From contig CAYSWB010000010.1 of NCBI GenBank assembly GCA_964434575.1, positions 1 through 61,571 of the forward strand: a DNA stretch of 61,571 nucleotides, in the 5' to 3' direction. The translations under genes and the position numbers were made by a program. This stretch comes from DAORHV01 sp964434575 (GTDB lineage: Bacteria; Patescibacteriota; Gracilibacteria; Peribacterales; Peribacteraceae). Numbering within the stretch: position 1 is the first letter of the stretch; every line of letters begins with the position of its first letter. The notes under the pieces are model-generated. The model was not told where the DNA came from, searched no databases, and was given only the letters and a program-made list of their open reading frames with translations. Positions 24,821 through 31,788 of the stretch are shown piece after piece.

Positions 24821-25930
24821 TTATGCGGTTCGCATCATGCGCCGGTAGTACAGCGCCATGAGGCCGACGGTGAGCAGGGTCACGATTGCAACCGAGGGGC
24901 CGGGGCCGGTTTCCACGTTCGTGCGGGGCTTCTTGGTGACGGTGGTGGTTTTGACCGGCGTCTCGACGCGGCGCAGCGGAGCGCCGCTCTTCAGCGACGA
25001 CGAGCTGCTGCTGGCCTTGGGGATCAGGCCCAGGCGCTCGGCTTCCAGGCGGTTGCTGACGGTGTAGGGGTTGCTGGGCAGGTTCTCCTGGCTGGATCCG
25101 ATGGCGGGCAGCGAGCTGCTGGTGGATGCTCCCGCGGCCGGACGGAGACTGAAGGTCGCCGGAGTGGTGGTCGGCGTGGTGCCGGCCGAGCTGGATGAAA
25201 TGAGCGTCACGACCAGCGGCTGGCCGCTCCTGGCCGACGAGGCCTGGACGACCGGGATGCTGCTGGACGACGAGCTGCTGCTTTCGGACGAATCGCTGCT
25301 GGATGCCTCGGAGGAACTTTCGGACGACTCGCTGCTCACGGGCGGCAGCGGGATGAACACGTCGTCTCCGGCCGTCGAGCTGGAAGAGGAGGCGACTTCC
25401 GTGCCGTCGGTCACCACGATTTCCAGCAACTGGTTTTCGGGCAGCGTCTCGGACGAATAGACGTACGTCTTGCCGATGGCGGCCGCGGGGATGATGAACG
25501 AGAACGGTTCGTCGAACAGCACCTGCGTCACGAAGAGGTCGGCGGTGCCGTTGGACTTGAGCACCTGCGGGTCCGGGTTTTCGTTGGTGATGATCAGTTC
25601 GTCGCCCGGCTTCACGGTCACGCTCGGCGGCTCGAACGTGCCGGCTTCGGTGATGGTGATGTTCACCAGCTTGCCGCCGCCGTCGGTGAGGCTGCCGCGC
25701 AGGCTGTCGGTTCCCAGGTAGAAGATGGCGCCGAGCAGCAGTACCATGCCGATGCCGGTGAACGCTGCCATGTGCATGGACCGCACGGACGCCGTTTCGA
25801 TGCGCACGGTGGCCGCCTGCGCCGGGCGCGAGACGCGCACGGCAACGGGCTCCGCGCCGACGCGCACGGGCACCGGCTCCTCCGAGGAGTCGGTCGAGTT
25901 CCAGCTGCTGTGGAGCGGGGAGTCGGACAC
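24821..25930 (-). CDS. Membrane-anchored cupredoxin-like protein with Ser-rich stalk
   Basis: About 369 residues. An N-terminal membrane helix (GIGMVLLLGAIFYLGTD, ~57-74) precedes a cupredoxin-like beta domain (~87-180): VNITITEAGTFEPPSVTVKP then GDELIITNENPDPQVLKSNG. The type I copper Cys and Met are not evident, so copper binding is doubtful. A long Ser/Thr/Pro stalk follows, then a tail with NVETG, a hydrophobic helix (VAIVTLLTVGLMALYY) and RRM, like a sortase or membrane anchor signal. GTG 25930 is chosen as it starts 7 bp after the upstream stop. Third gene of the dockerin-cohesin operon. Confidence 0.82.
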   Translation of the reverse strand: MSDSPLHSSWNSTDSSEEPVPVRVGAEPVAVRVSRPAQAATVRIETASVRSMHMAAFTGIGMVLLLGAIFYLGTDSLRGSLTDGGGKLVNITITEAGTFEPPSVTVKPGDELIITNENPDPQVLKSNGTADLFVTQVLFDEPFSFIIPAAAIGKTYVYSSETLPENQLLEIVVTDGTEVASSSSSTAGDDVFIPLPPVSSESSESSSEASSSDSSESSSSSSSSIPVVQASSARSGQPLVVTLISSSSAGTTPTTTPATFSLRPAAGASTSSSLPAIGSSQENLPSNPYTVSNRLEAERLGLIPKASSSSSSLKSGAPLRRVETPVKTTTVTKKPRTNVETGPGPSVAIVTLLTVGLMALYYRRMMRTA

Positions 25931-25937
25931 GATTGGT

Positions 25938-27275
25938 TTAGGAAATGGCCATCTGGCGGCGCCAGGCAAAGAAGGTGCCGATGCCGGCCGAAGCCAGTGC
26001 GAACAGCGCGAGCGTGGAGCTCATGCCGGTTTCGGTGACGTTTTTGCCGTTGTATTCCTCGATGGGATTCTCGCCGTCGGGCGGAAGGTCCGCCGGATTG
26101 ATGGCGTTCAGCGGGGCCGTGGAGGTTTCGGGCTTGCCGACGATCACGGATACCTCGTGGCTGAATACCGTCTCCTGGTTTTTCGAGTTGAACGCGCGCA
26201 CGGCCAGGAAGTACTGGGTGGCGGGTTCCAGGTCGCGGATGACGAGGCTGCTGGAGCTGTCGGGGACGCTGCGGCGGTGGATGTACTTGCCGCTGACCGT
26301 GCCGTAGTAGACGTTGTATCCGGCGAGGTCGGTGCTGGTCAGTCCCTGCCAGCCCAGGAAGATATTGGTGTCTTTGGAGGTCACGCGCACGTTCTGCACC
26401 TGCAGCAGCGTGAACGCGGTGTTGCCGCCCACGGTTCCGCCGGCGCTGGACGACGAACCCTGGCCGTTTCGACCTTGGAGGACGTCCAGGAAGGTGCCGC
26501 CCGCGCTGGACGACGATGCCGTCACCGTCTCGGTGGAGAGGCGGACGGTCAGCGTGGTCGGCTGCGTGGAGATCATGGAAGCGTCGTCGGTACTCTTTAC
26601 AGACGTTTCGCCGGAACCTTCGTCATTGAAGTTGTGGAACGAGACGGTGGTGTTGGACGACGTGGACTTCACGCGGAAGGTCACGCGGGCGATGGACGTC
26701 TTGGGAGTGGTCAAAGCGCCGTTCGTGCCGCCGCCGATCTTGACGACGCCTTCCACGGCATCGATGGCCTGTTCGCCCGGAATGGGCTGGGACAAGGCCG
26801 GGGACAGCTCGACACTGCGTGCTTCCAGGAATGCCGGGTCGAACTTCAGCCAGGCGCGGACGGTGGAGACCTTGGACGGCTCGGGAGTGTGCAGCACCAC
26901 GTCGATGTCGACGATGTCGCCGGCACGGAGCGTGGCGGTCTGGAGTTCTCCGCCGTTCACCACCTGGAATGCGGAGCAGTTGCGGCGGTCGAGGTTGATG
27001 CAGTGCGGCTCGAACGTCAGCTGGGTGACGCTCGGCGAGCCGGTGTCGGCGACGCTGCTCGAGCTGCCTTCGGCGGCCTGGGCGACCTGACTGCCGTCTC
27101 CGCAGCCGATGAACGCGTCCACGCACGGCGGGTTGTCCACGCCGTCGCCTTCGGGAGGGTTCGGGAGCTGGGCGTGGGCCACGGAAGTCATGCTCCAGAG
27201 CAACGCCAACGTGCAAGCGGCCCACAGCAGCGGGAGCTTCACGTTGCGTGCCGGCAGCGGCTTGTGCAGATGCAT
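25938..27275 (-). CDS. Secreted cohesin-FN3 surface protein
   Basis: A 445-residue exported protein. The signal peptide is LLWAACTLALLWSMTSVAHA; a Cys-containing N-terminal segment follows. Residues ~105-218 look like a cohesin domain (GDIVDIDVVLHT, AWLKFDPAFLEARSVEL, VVKIGGGTNG, TSIARVTFRVKST), the receptor module for dockerins. Ser-rich linkers lead to a fibronectin III domain (~285-375; NIFLGWQG, YNVYYGT, PATQYFLAVRAFN). The end is NVTETG + hydrophobic helix + WRRQ, an anchor or sorting tail. It starts 21 bp after the dockerin gene. I infer that it displays the dockerin protein at the cell surface. Confidence 0.85.
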   Translation of the reverse strand: MHLHKPLPARNVKLPLLWAACTLALLWSMTSVAHAQLPNPPEGDGVDNPPCVDAFIGCGDGSQVAQAAEGSSSSVADTGSPSVTQLTFEPHCINLDRRNCSAFQVVNGGELQTATLRAGDIVDIDVVLHTPEPSKVSTVRAWLKFDPAFLEARSVELSPALSQPIPGEQAIDAVEGVVKIGGGTNGALTTPKTSIARVTFRVKSTSSNTTVSFHNFNDEGSGETSVKSTDDASMISTQPTTLTVRLSTETVTASSSSAGGTFLDVLQGRNGQGSSSSAGGTVGGNTAFTLLQVQNVRVTSKDTNIFLGWQGLTSTDLAGYNVYYGTVSGKYIHRRSVPDSSSSLVIRDLEPATQYFLAVRAFNSKNQETVFSHEVSVIVGKPETSTAPLNAINPADLPPDGENPIEEYNGKNVTETGMSSTLALFALASAGIGTFFAWRRQMAIS

Positions 27276-27296
27276 TGGGTGTATGTTTGGAAGGGT

Positions 27297-27623
27297 CTAC
27301 TGCCTCTCCATCGCCTCCAGAATGGCGGCGACATCTTCGACGGTGATGCGGAAATCCTGGTTCGTATCGGCTTCCAGTTCCTGGGCCGTGGCCGTGCGGT
27401 AGCCGCGGGCGATTTCCATCGCGAGGCGTGCGTCGGAAGCATCGATCATGTCGTTGCCGTCCATGTCGCCGCTCAAACGGATGCCGGCGCGGGTGGGCTC
27501 GACGATCGGCTGCACGTCACCGGCGGTCTGGATGCCGATGGCGAACGCCACCGCCATCGATCCGATGACCACTCCGCAGCGTCGCAGGGTCTGTGCCGAG
27601 AACGTGGAGAAATATGTGTGCAT
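27297..27623 (-). CDS. Secreted dockerin-type protein
   Basis: A 108-residue protein: an N-terminal export signal or anchor (CGVVIGSMAVAFAIGIQTAG), a short linker, and a complete dockerin type I-like module at ~51-105. Its two EF-hand-like calcium loops are DMDGNDMIDASD and DTNQDFRITVED, each followed by a helix (ARLAMEIARGY, VAAILEAME). Dockerins bind cohesins, and the next gene encodes one, so the two proteins probably interact outside the cell. It has no catalytic domain, so it may be an adaptor or plug. Preceded by an extended -10 box 8 nt upstream of the ATG. Confidence 0.85.
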   Translation of the reverse strand: MHTYFSTFSAQTLRRCGVVIGSMAVAFAIGIQTAGDVQPIVEPTRAGIRLSGDMDGNDMIDASDARLAMEIARGYRTATAQELEADTNQDFRITVEDVAAILEAMERQ

Positions 27624-27631
27624 TTCGTATT

Positions 27632-27640
27632 ACTATAGCA
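27632..27640 (-). promoter_or_regulatory. Extended -10 TGC-TATAGT of dockerin operon
   Basis: Minus strand; the -10 ends 8 nt before ATG 27623, so the operon message should be leaderless. Confidence 0.6.
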
Positions 27641-27772
27641 CAAAAGAGCCCTTTATCCCATACCGGGGAAGTTGACGGGAATAGGGATTATGATGATTTA
27701 ATCGATCGGAATTCGAGGCTGAAAAGAGTCAGAAAAGGACTACAAGGATGTTTCTTTCGTTACCGGTCGCCG

Positions 27773-27781
27773 TGGTATTCT
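27773..27781 (+). promoter_or_regulatory. Extended -10 TGG-TATTCT of holA
   Basis: Ends 10 nt before GTG 27792. The rest of 27641-27772 shows nothing else recognisable. Confidence 0.45.
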
Positions 27782-27791
27782 CACGCCCTCT

Positions 27792-28745
27792 GTGGAATCC
27801 CAGTTTTTCTTCTTCACCGGCGAGAACTCCTACGCGCTGAAAAACGAGGTCCGGCGCTGGAAAGCCTCGTTCGGCGCGAAGCACGGCGCGGAAAATTTGC
27901 AAACCATCCCCGGCGCCACGCAGACGGCATCCAGTCTTATGGACGCAGTCGCCGTCATGCCGTTCATCGCCGAGAAGCGCCTGGTCCTGTGCGAAGGCGT
28001 GCCGAAGATCGACAAAGACGGACTGTCCCGCGTGCTGGAGGTCTTGCACCCGCAGACGGTGTTCGTGATCTACGAACCGAAGCCCGACAAGCGCCTCGGC
28101 ATCGTCAAGGATCTCCTTGAGAAAGCCGAGGTGAAGAAGTTCGATCCGTTGCCTCCCGCCAAGCTGACGGGGTGGATCCAGCAGGAGGCCGCCGCGCGCG
28201 GCGCGACTATCGGCGCCGAGGCTATCCGGGACTTGGTCTCCATCGCCGGAGACGACCAGTGGATGCTCCAAGGCGAGATCCACAAGCTTGCCGCGCACGC
28301 ATCCGAGATCACGCCCGCTCACGTGGAACTCTTGTGCGTCCCGTCCGGCAACGCGGTGGTGTGGCAGCTCACCGACCTCATCGGCGGCCGCAAATCCACG
28401 CAGGCGCTGCAGTTCTTCCGCAAGCGCCTGGAGCGCGGCGAAGAGCCATACGGCATGTGGGTGATCCTGCTGAACATGATCAAGAACATCGGCGCCGTGC
28501 GCATGTGCATGGACGCCGGCGTCACCGACGAGCGCGGCGTCGCCAAGGCGGCCGGCGTGCACTTCTTCGCGGTACGCGGGTTGCTGCCGCTGGTGCGTTC
28601 CATGGACCGCGGCCGCGTGAAGGGTTTGGTGGATTGGGCCGCGGCGACCGACGTGGCGCTGAAAACCGGCGAGCTGAAATACACCGCCGAGCGTCCGGGT
28701 GAACTCATCGCGCTCGCGGAGCGGGCGATTCTGTTGTGCGCGTGA
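27792..28745 (+). CDS. holA: DNA polymerase III delta subunit
   Basis: The clamp-loader delta subunit, which opens the sliding clamp during replication. 317 residues, normal length. The N-terminal SQFFFFTGENSYALKNEVRR matches the delta family start (F-x-G-E/D-x-x-x-L), MPFIAEKRLVLCEGV the following strand, and the C-terminal half (GNAVVWQLTDLIGGRKSTQA; GEEPYGMWVILLNMIKNI) the helical collar domain. No Walker A is expected in delta. GTG start with a near-leaderless promoter. Confidence 0.93.
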   Translation: MESQFFFFTGENSYALKNEVRRWKASFGAKHGAENLQTIPGATQTASSLMDAVAVMPFIAEKRLVLCEGVPKIDKDGLSRVLEVLHPQTVFVIYEPKPDKRLGIVKDLLEKAEVKKFDPLPPAKLTGWIQQEAAARGATIGAEAIRDLVSIAGDDQWMLQGEIHKLAAHASEITPAHVELLCVPSGNAVVWQLTDLIGGRKSTQALQFFRKRLERGEEPYGMWVILLNMIKNIGAVRMCMDAGVTDERGVAKAAGVHFFAVRGLLPLVRSMDRGRVKGLVDWAAATDVALKTGELKYTAERPGELIALAERAILLCA

Positions 28746-28754
28746 CGAAGTGAA

Positions 28755-28813
28755 AAGAAGACAAAGAAATCAAGGATGACAAAGAATCCTTGTCACCTGG
28801 TCTTCTTTGATTT
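28755..28813. terminator. Nested hairpin region between holA and coiled-coil gene
   Basis: Inner hairpin aaggat/atcctt (28772-28791) nested in gaaatcaa/ttgatttc. Lies between two convergent stops and is probably a bidirectional terminator. Built from purine-rich and pyrimidine-rich arms like the repeat at 7085. Confidence 0.5.
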
Positions 28814-28818
28814 CCTGT

Positions 28819-29223
28819 TTAGAAATTCTCGATCTGCTTGAGCAGGCTGTCCTCGCTCTTGCCCTCCTCCTCGGCGAGCTTCTTTTCCATTTTTGCGCGC
28901 TGCTCGCGCTTGCGCTTGATCTCTTCTTCCATCTGCGCGACGACCTTTTCGTCGCCGATGGTAGCGACTTCCTTGCTGTACTTCTCATCGATGGCCGCCA
29001 GCTGCTTCTTCTCGTTCATCAGGATGTCCTCCAGGTTCTTCAGCTGTTCGGGGGTCATGATCGGCAGGATGTTGATCCAGTACTGCCGCTCCTCGTTGTT
29101 CATGCTTTCCGAACCCTTCACCAACTCGATGAGCGGTCCGAACTTCTGCTGGATTTCCGGCGGAATCGTCAAACCCCCGCTCGCTGCGGCTCCACCCGTG
29201 GTCGGTTGCGGATTGTCGGCCAT
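28819..29223 (-). CDS. Small coiled-coil orphan protein
   Basis: A 134-residue soluble protein. A Gly/Ala/Pro-rich N-terminus leads to LTIPPEIQQKFGPLIELVKG, a conserved-looking middle (NNEERQYWINILPIMTPEQL) and a highly charged C-terminal coiled coil (EEEIKRKREQRAKMEKKLAE). Function unknown; it resembles uncharacterised Patescibacteria proteins. Leaderless promoter (TATCCT 7 nt upstream). Same strand as greA, separated from it by 64 bp. Confidence 0.75.
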   Translation of the reverse strand: MADNPQPTTGGAAASGGLTIPPEIQQKFGPLIELVKGSESMNNEERQYWINILPIMTPEQLKNLEDILMNEKKQLAAIDEKYSKEVATIGDEKVVAQMEEEIKRKREQRAKMEKKLAEEEGKSEDSLLKQIENF

Positions 29224-29230
29224 GGCTTAC

Positions 29231-29259
29231 AGGATAGGTTGAAGCGGGAGGATACGGAA
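29231..29259 (-). promoter_or_regulatory. Promoter TTCCGT-N17-TATCCT
   Basis: Minus strand; the -10 is 7 nt before ATG 29223. Confidence 0.5.
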
Positions 29260-29287
29260 GGGGATCGCTGCGCCCGGAGGGTCCGGC

Positions 29288-29803
29288 TTACGCGACCTTC
29301 AGGATCTCGTACTTGAACTTTCCGGCCGGGGCGTCCACGTCCACGGTGTCACCCTTCTCGTGGCCGAGCAGCGCGCGGCCGATGGGGGACTCGTTGCTGA
29401 TCTTGTGGTCGATGGGGTCGGCCTCCATGCTTCCGACGATGGTGTAGGTCTCCGGCTCGTCGTCATCGGTCTTGTTGCGCACGGTGACCACGGAACCGAT
29501 GTCGATGGTCTTGCCGCCCTTGGCCGCCTTGCCCGGCGTTCCTTCGGTGATGATCTTGGCGTTCTTGATCTGCTTTTCCAGTTCCAGGATGCGTCCTTCG
29601 ATGAAGGCCTGGTCGTTCTTGGCCTCTTCGTATTCGGCGTTTTCGGAAAGGTCACCGTAGGAGATGGCCTCCTTCAGGCGGTCGGCGATTTCCTGGCGCT
29701 TGGTGGTTTTCAGGAACTCCAGTTCTTCCTTCAGTTTCTTCAAACCTTCCTTGGTGATCAGCATCTCTTCGCCGTCGGCGAACGTGGTGGTGGGTGTGCT
29801 CAT
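29288..29803 (-). CDS. greA: Transcription elongation factor GreA
   Basis: Binds the secondary channel of RNA polymerase and stimulates cleavage of backtracked RNA. 171 residues: N-terminal coiled coil with the catalytic tip in GDLSENAEYEEAKNDQAFIE (D and E conserved), and the C-terminal FKBP-like domain ending SPIGRALLGHEKGDTVDVDA. A 12-residue extension precedes the usual MLITKEG start; an internal Met at MLITKEG could be the true start. A TACAAT box lies 9 nt before ATG 29803. A longer frame to 29878 starts inside the promoter and is rejected. Confidence 0.96.
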   Translation of the reverse strand: MSTPTTTFADGEEMLITKEGLKKLKEELEFLKTTKRQEIADRLKEAISYGDLSENAEYEEAKNDQAFIEGRILELEKQIKNAKIITEGTPGKAAKGGKTIDIGSVVTVRNKTDDDEPETYTIVGSMEADPIDHKISNESPIGRALLGHEKGDTVDVDAPAGKFKYEILKVA

Positions 29804-29953
29804 AGCGGACGGATTGTAGTGTATGGCTCCTGGCCGCACAAGCCGCCTTCTGCATGCGAAAATAGGGAGGAGACGCAACCGTGCGACTCCTCCCTTGTGC
29901 GGCTTCGGTCCGTCTGCCCAAAGCCAAGCAGGATGATGTGGAAGAGCTGCGGC

Positions 29954-30163
29954 TCACGGATTGTCGGTGCCTCCATCCTCGTCGGACGGCTGCTGATCGC
30001 GGGGCTCAGCCCCGATGGCTGACGGGTCGCAGTGAGCCCGTCCGATCCCGATTTCCCGTGGTGCCTCGATGCCGAAGCGGTCGTCACCGAGGATGGTGAC
30101 CGTGATCCCCAGCCCGGGGAACGTGATCTGGTCACCAATCTTCTTCCTGGTAAGAACAAGCAT
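29954..30163 (-). CDS. csrA: CsrA-like RNA-binding regulator
   Basis: CsrA dimers bind GGA motifs in mRNA leaders and alter translation or stability. The first 44 residues fit the family: MLVLTRKKIGDQITF, ITVTILGDDRFGIEAPREI; the usual VRxGI becomes RFGI. A 25-residue hydrophilic tail is longer than normal. It is one of only two genes here with a clear Shine-Dalgarno (aaggag, 8 nt before ATG). That site and nearby gggag contain GGA, so autoregulation is plausible. A hairpin lies further up the leader. Confidence 0.85.
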   Translation of the reverse strand: MLVLTRKKIGDQITFPGLGITVTILGDDRFGIEAPREIGIGRAHCDPSAIGAEPRDQQPSDEDGGTDNP

Positions 30164-30225
30164 GGCGGTTACTCCTTGTAGTTGCCATGTGAGCTCCCTC
30201 TACAGTCGCTGTCGCATCCAAACGA

Positions 30226-30264
30226 CGTTGTACTGTTCTGGGGGCACGGCGACAGCATACAACG
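30226..30264 (-). promoter_or_regulatory. Hairpin in the csrA leader
   Basis: Arms cgttgta-ctgt and acag-(ca)-tacaacg pair with one bulge around a 15-nt loop. It lies 62 nt upstream of the csrA ATG, downstream of an AT-rich stretch (30265-30300) that could hold the promoter. It may regulate csrA or be a terminator remnant. Confidence 0.45.
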
Positions 30265-30317
30265 CTTTTAAACTATATAAAACATCATTTTTATAGCGTG
30301 TCAAATACGCCGAAATC

Positions 30318-30326
30318 TGGTATACT
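30318..30326 (+). promoter_or_regulatory. Extended -10 TGG-TATACT
   Basis: Strong extended -10 with a 28-nt leader to ATG 30355 that lacks a Shine-Dalgarno. Confidence 0.6.
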
Positions 30327-30354
30327 AAGAAAAACACATATCACCCCCAAGACC

Positions 30355-31683
30355 ATGTTCAAGCCCAGCCGATCGTGGAGCGAACGCGAACTTCGTTTGC
30401 TGAACCAGAATCTCGACAGCCCGGATCGGGGGAACGAAGAGCCGGTCGCCGCGACGGAGGCCGCCATCCCGGATCCCATCGACCGCATCGCATCCGTTAT
30501 CACCAGTCCGGCCGCCCAGAAGGCCGCCCGGGAATTCCTCGAAGGACTGCGCGACAAGGAAGTGCAGCGCGCCGTTCTGGAGCGCATCGCCGACATCCGT
30601 TCGGGCACGTTGCAGAGCATGGCCACCGCGGCCGAAGTGCCGGAGACGCCGGTTCAGAAAGCCATCCGCGAAATGCGCGAGAAGGCGGAGAAAGATCCCG
30701 CCGCATTCCACCGTGAAATCACCCTCACGCCGGAAAACGAGCGCGCCATGACGCATGCCGAGGGCGCCGAAGTCCACGGCAAGCACTGGATGCGCTTGCG
30801 CCTGAGCCCGAACAAGCGTCCCAAGCCGCTGATCATCATCATCAACGGAAACAACAACCCGCTGACCGACGCCCGCCCGCGCCCGGCGGGCGAGCCGCAG
30901 CTTCCGGCCAACGCCGCGCCCGGAGCCAAGCCCAGCTGGGCAACCGACCCGCGCGGAACGCCGGAGGAGCAGCGCACCTGGTGGGAGTTCCCGCAGGGCA
31001 TCAAGCGCGGCAACACGCACGTGGCCGACCGCATCGCCGCGGAACAGAATGAGAACTTCGACGTCGTGCAGCTGCGCGTGGGCAACATCTTCACCACCGA
31101 TCCGCGCTTGTCCACCGAGTACGCCAAGCAAATGGCCAAGACCGTCATCCGCCAGGCGCTTGCCGGCCAGGGGGCGTTCGACGGCCGCGAGTACACCGAA
31201 GTCCGCATCCTGGGTCAGAGCCACGGCGCCGGATTGACGCGCGTTCTCAGCGAGGAATGGGCCGACATGCAGCCCAAGGGCCGCACGGTGCCCATCACCC
31301 GCACCGCGTACTACGACGGCATCACCTACGGTCAGACCGGCGCGCTCACGCGCCGTCCGGTCGGCTCCGGCCGCCACTTGCAGGTGTACCAGCCCAACCG
31401 CGTCGGCTTGGTGCCGGTAGCCGGCGCTCCGCTGGCCGGCGGCGAACTCGGACCGCAGGATGAGAACGTGCTCATTTCCCGCGAGCGTTTTCCGGGCATC
31501 ACCGGGGACATCGACCATCGCACCACGAACAACGGCCGCAACCCGGGCATGACTGCCATCCACGACCTGGAGTTCGACTTCCTGACGCGTCCGGACACCG
31601 CGGCTGAGAAACTGCAGGCCGACCTTGCCCGAACCAACCGCTTCGTGCGGGACTCCGGCCAGTTCGGCGCGACCGGACGCTAA
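30355..31683 (+). CDS. Orphan with alpha/beta-hydrolase-like features
   Basis: A 442-residue protein, no signal peptide or membrane helix. After a helical N-terminus (~1-140) comes a strand KRPKPLIIIINGNNNPL and, around residue 290, VRILGQSHGAGLTRVLSEEW, which looks like a nucleophile elbow (G-x-S-x-G) of lipase-type alpha/beta hydrolases. Possible acid and His residues lie in GITGDIDHRTTNNG. The pairing is by eye and catalytic function is uncertain. Own promoter; followed by gyrB with its own promoter. Confidence 0.65.
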   Translation: MFKPSRSWSERELRLLNQNLDSPDRGNEEPVAATEAAIPDPIDRIASVITSPAAQKAAREFLEGLRDKEVQRAVLERIADIRSGTLQSMATAAEVPETPVQKAIREMREKAEKDPAAFHREITLTPENERAMTHAEGAEVHGKHWMRLRLSPNKRPKPLIIIINGNNNPLTDARPRPAGEPQLPANAAPGAKPSWATDPRGTPEEQRTWWEFPQGIKRGNTHVADRIAAEQNENFDVVQLRVGNIFTTDPRLSTEYAKQMAKTVIRQALAGQGAFDGREYTEVRILGQSHGAGLTRVLSEEWADMQPKGRTVPITRTAYYDGITYGQTGALTRRPVGSGRHLQVYQPNRVGLVPVAGAPLAGGELGPQDENVLISRERFPGITGDIDHRTTNNGRNPGMTAIHDLEFDFLTRPDTAAEKLQADLARTNRFVRDSGQFGATGR

Positions 31684-31729
31684 ACCGCCGCAAAGGGAAC
31701 TTTGCAAGCCTGGAACCGCGTTCTGCGCA

Positions 31730-31758
31730 TTGCTTCATGGAGCATCTGTCCCTACACT
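31730..31758 (+). promoter_or_regulatory. Promoter TTGCTT-N17-TACACT of gyrB
   Basis: Correctly spaced boxes giving a leader of about 24 nt ending in ccgttttccc before ATG 31789. Confidence 0.65.
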
Positions 31759-31788
31759 GCTCGGGACACTTTCCCATACCGTTTTCCC

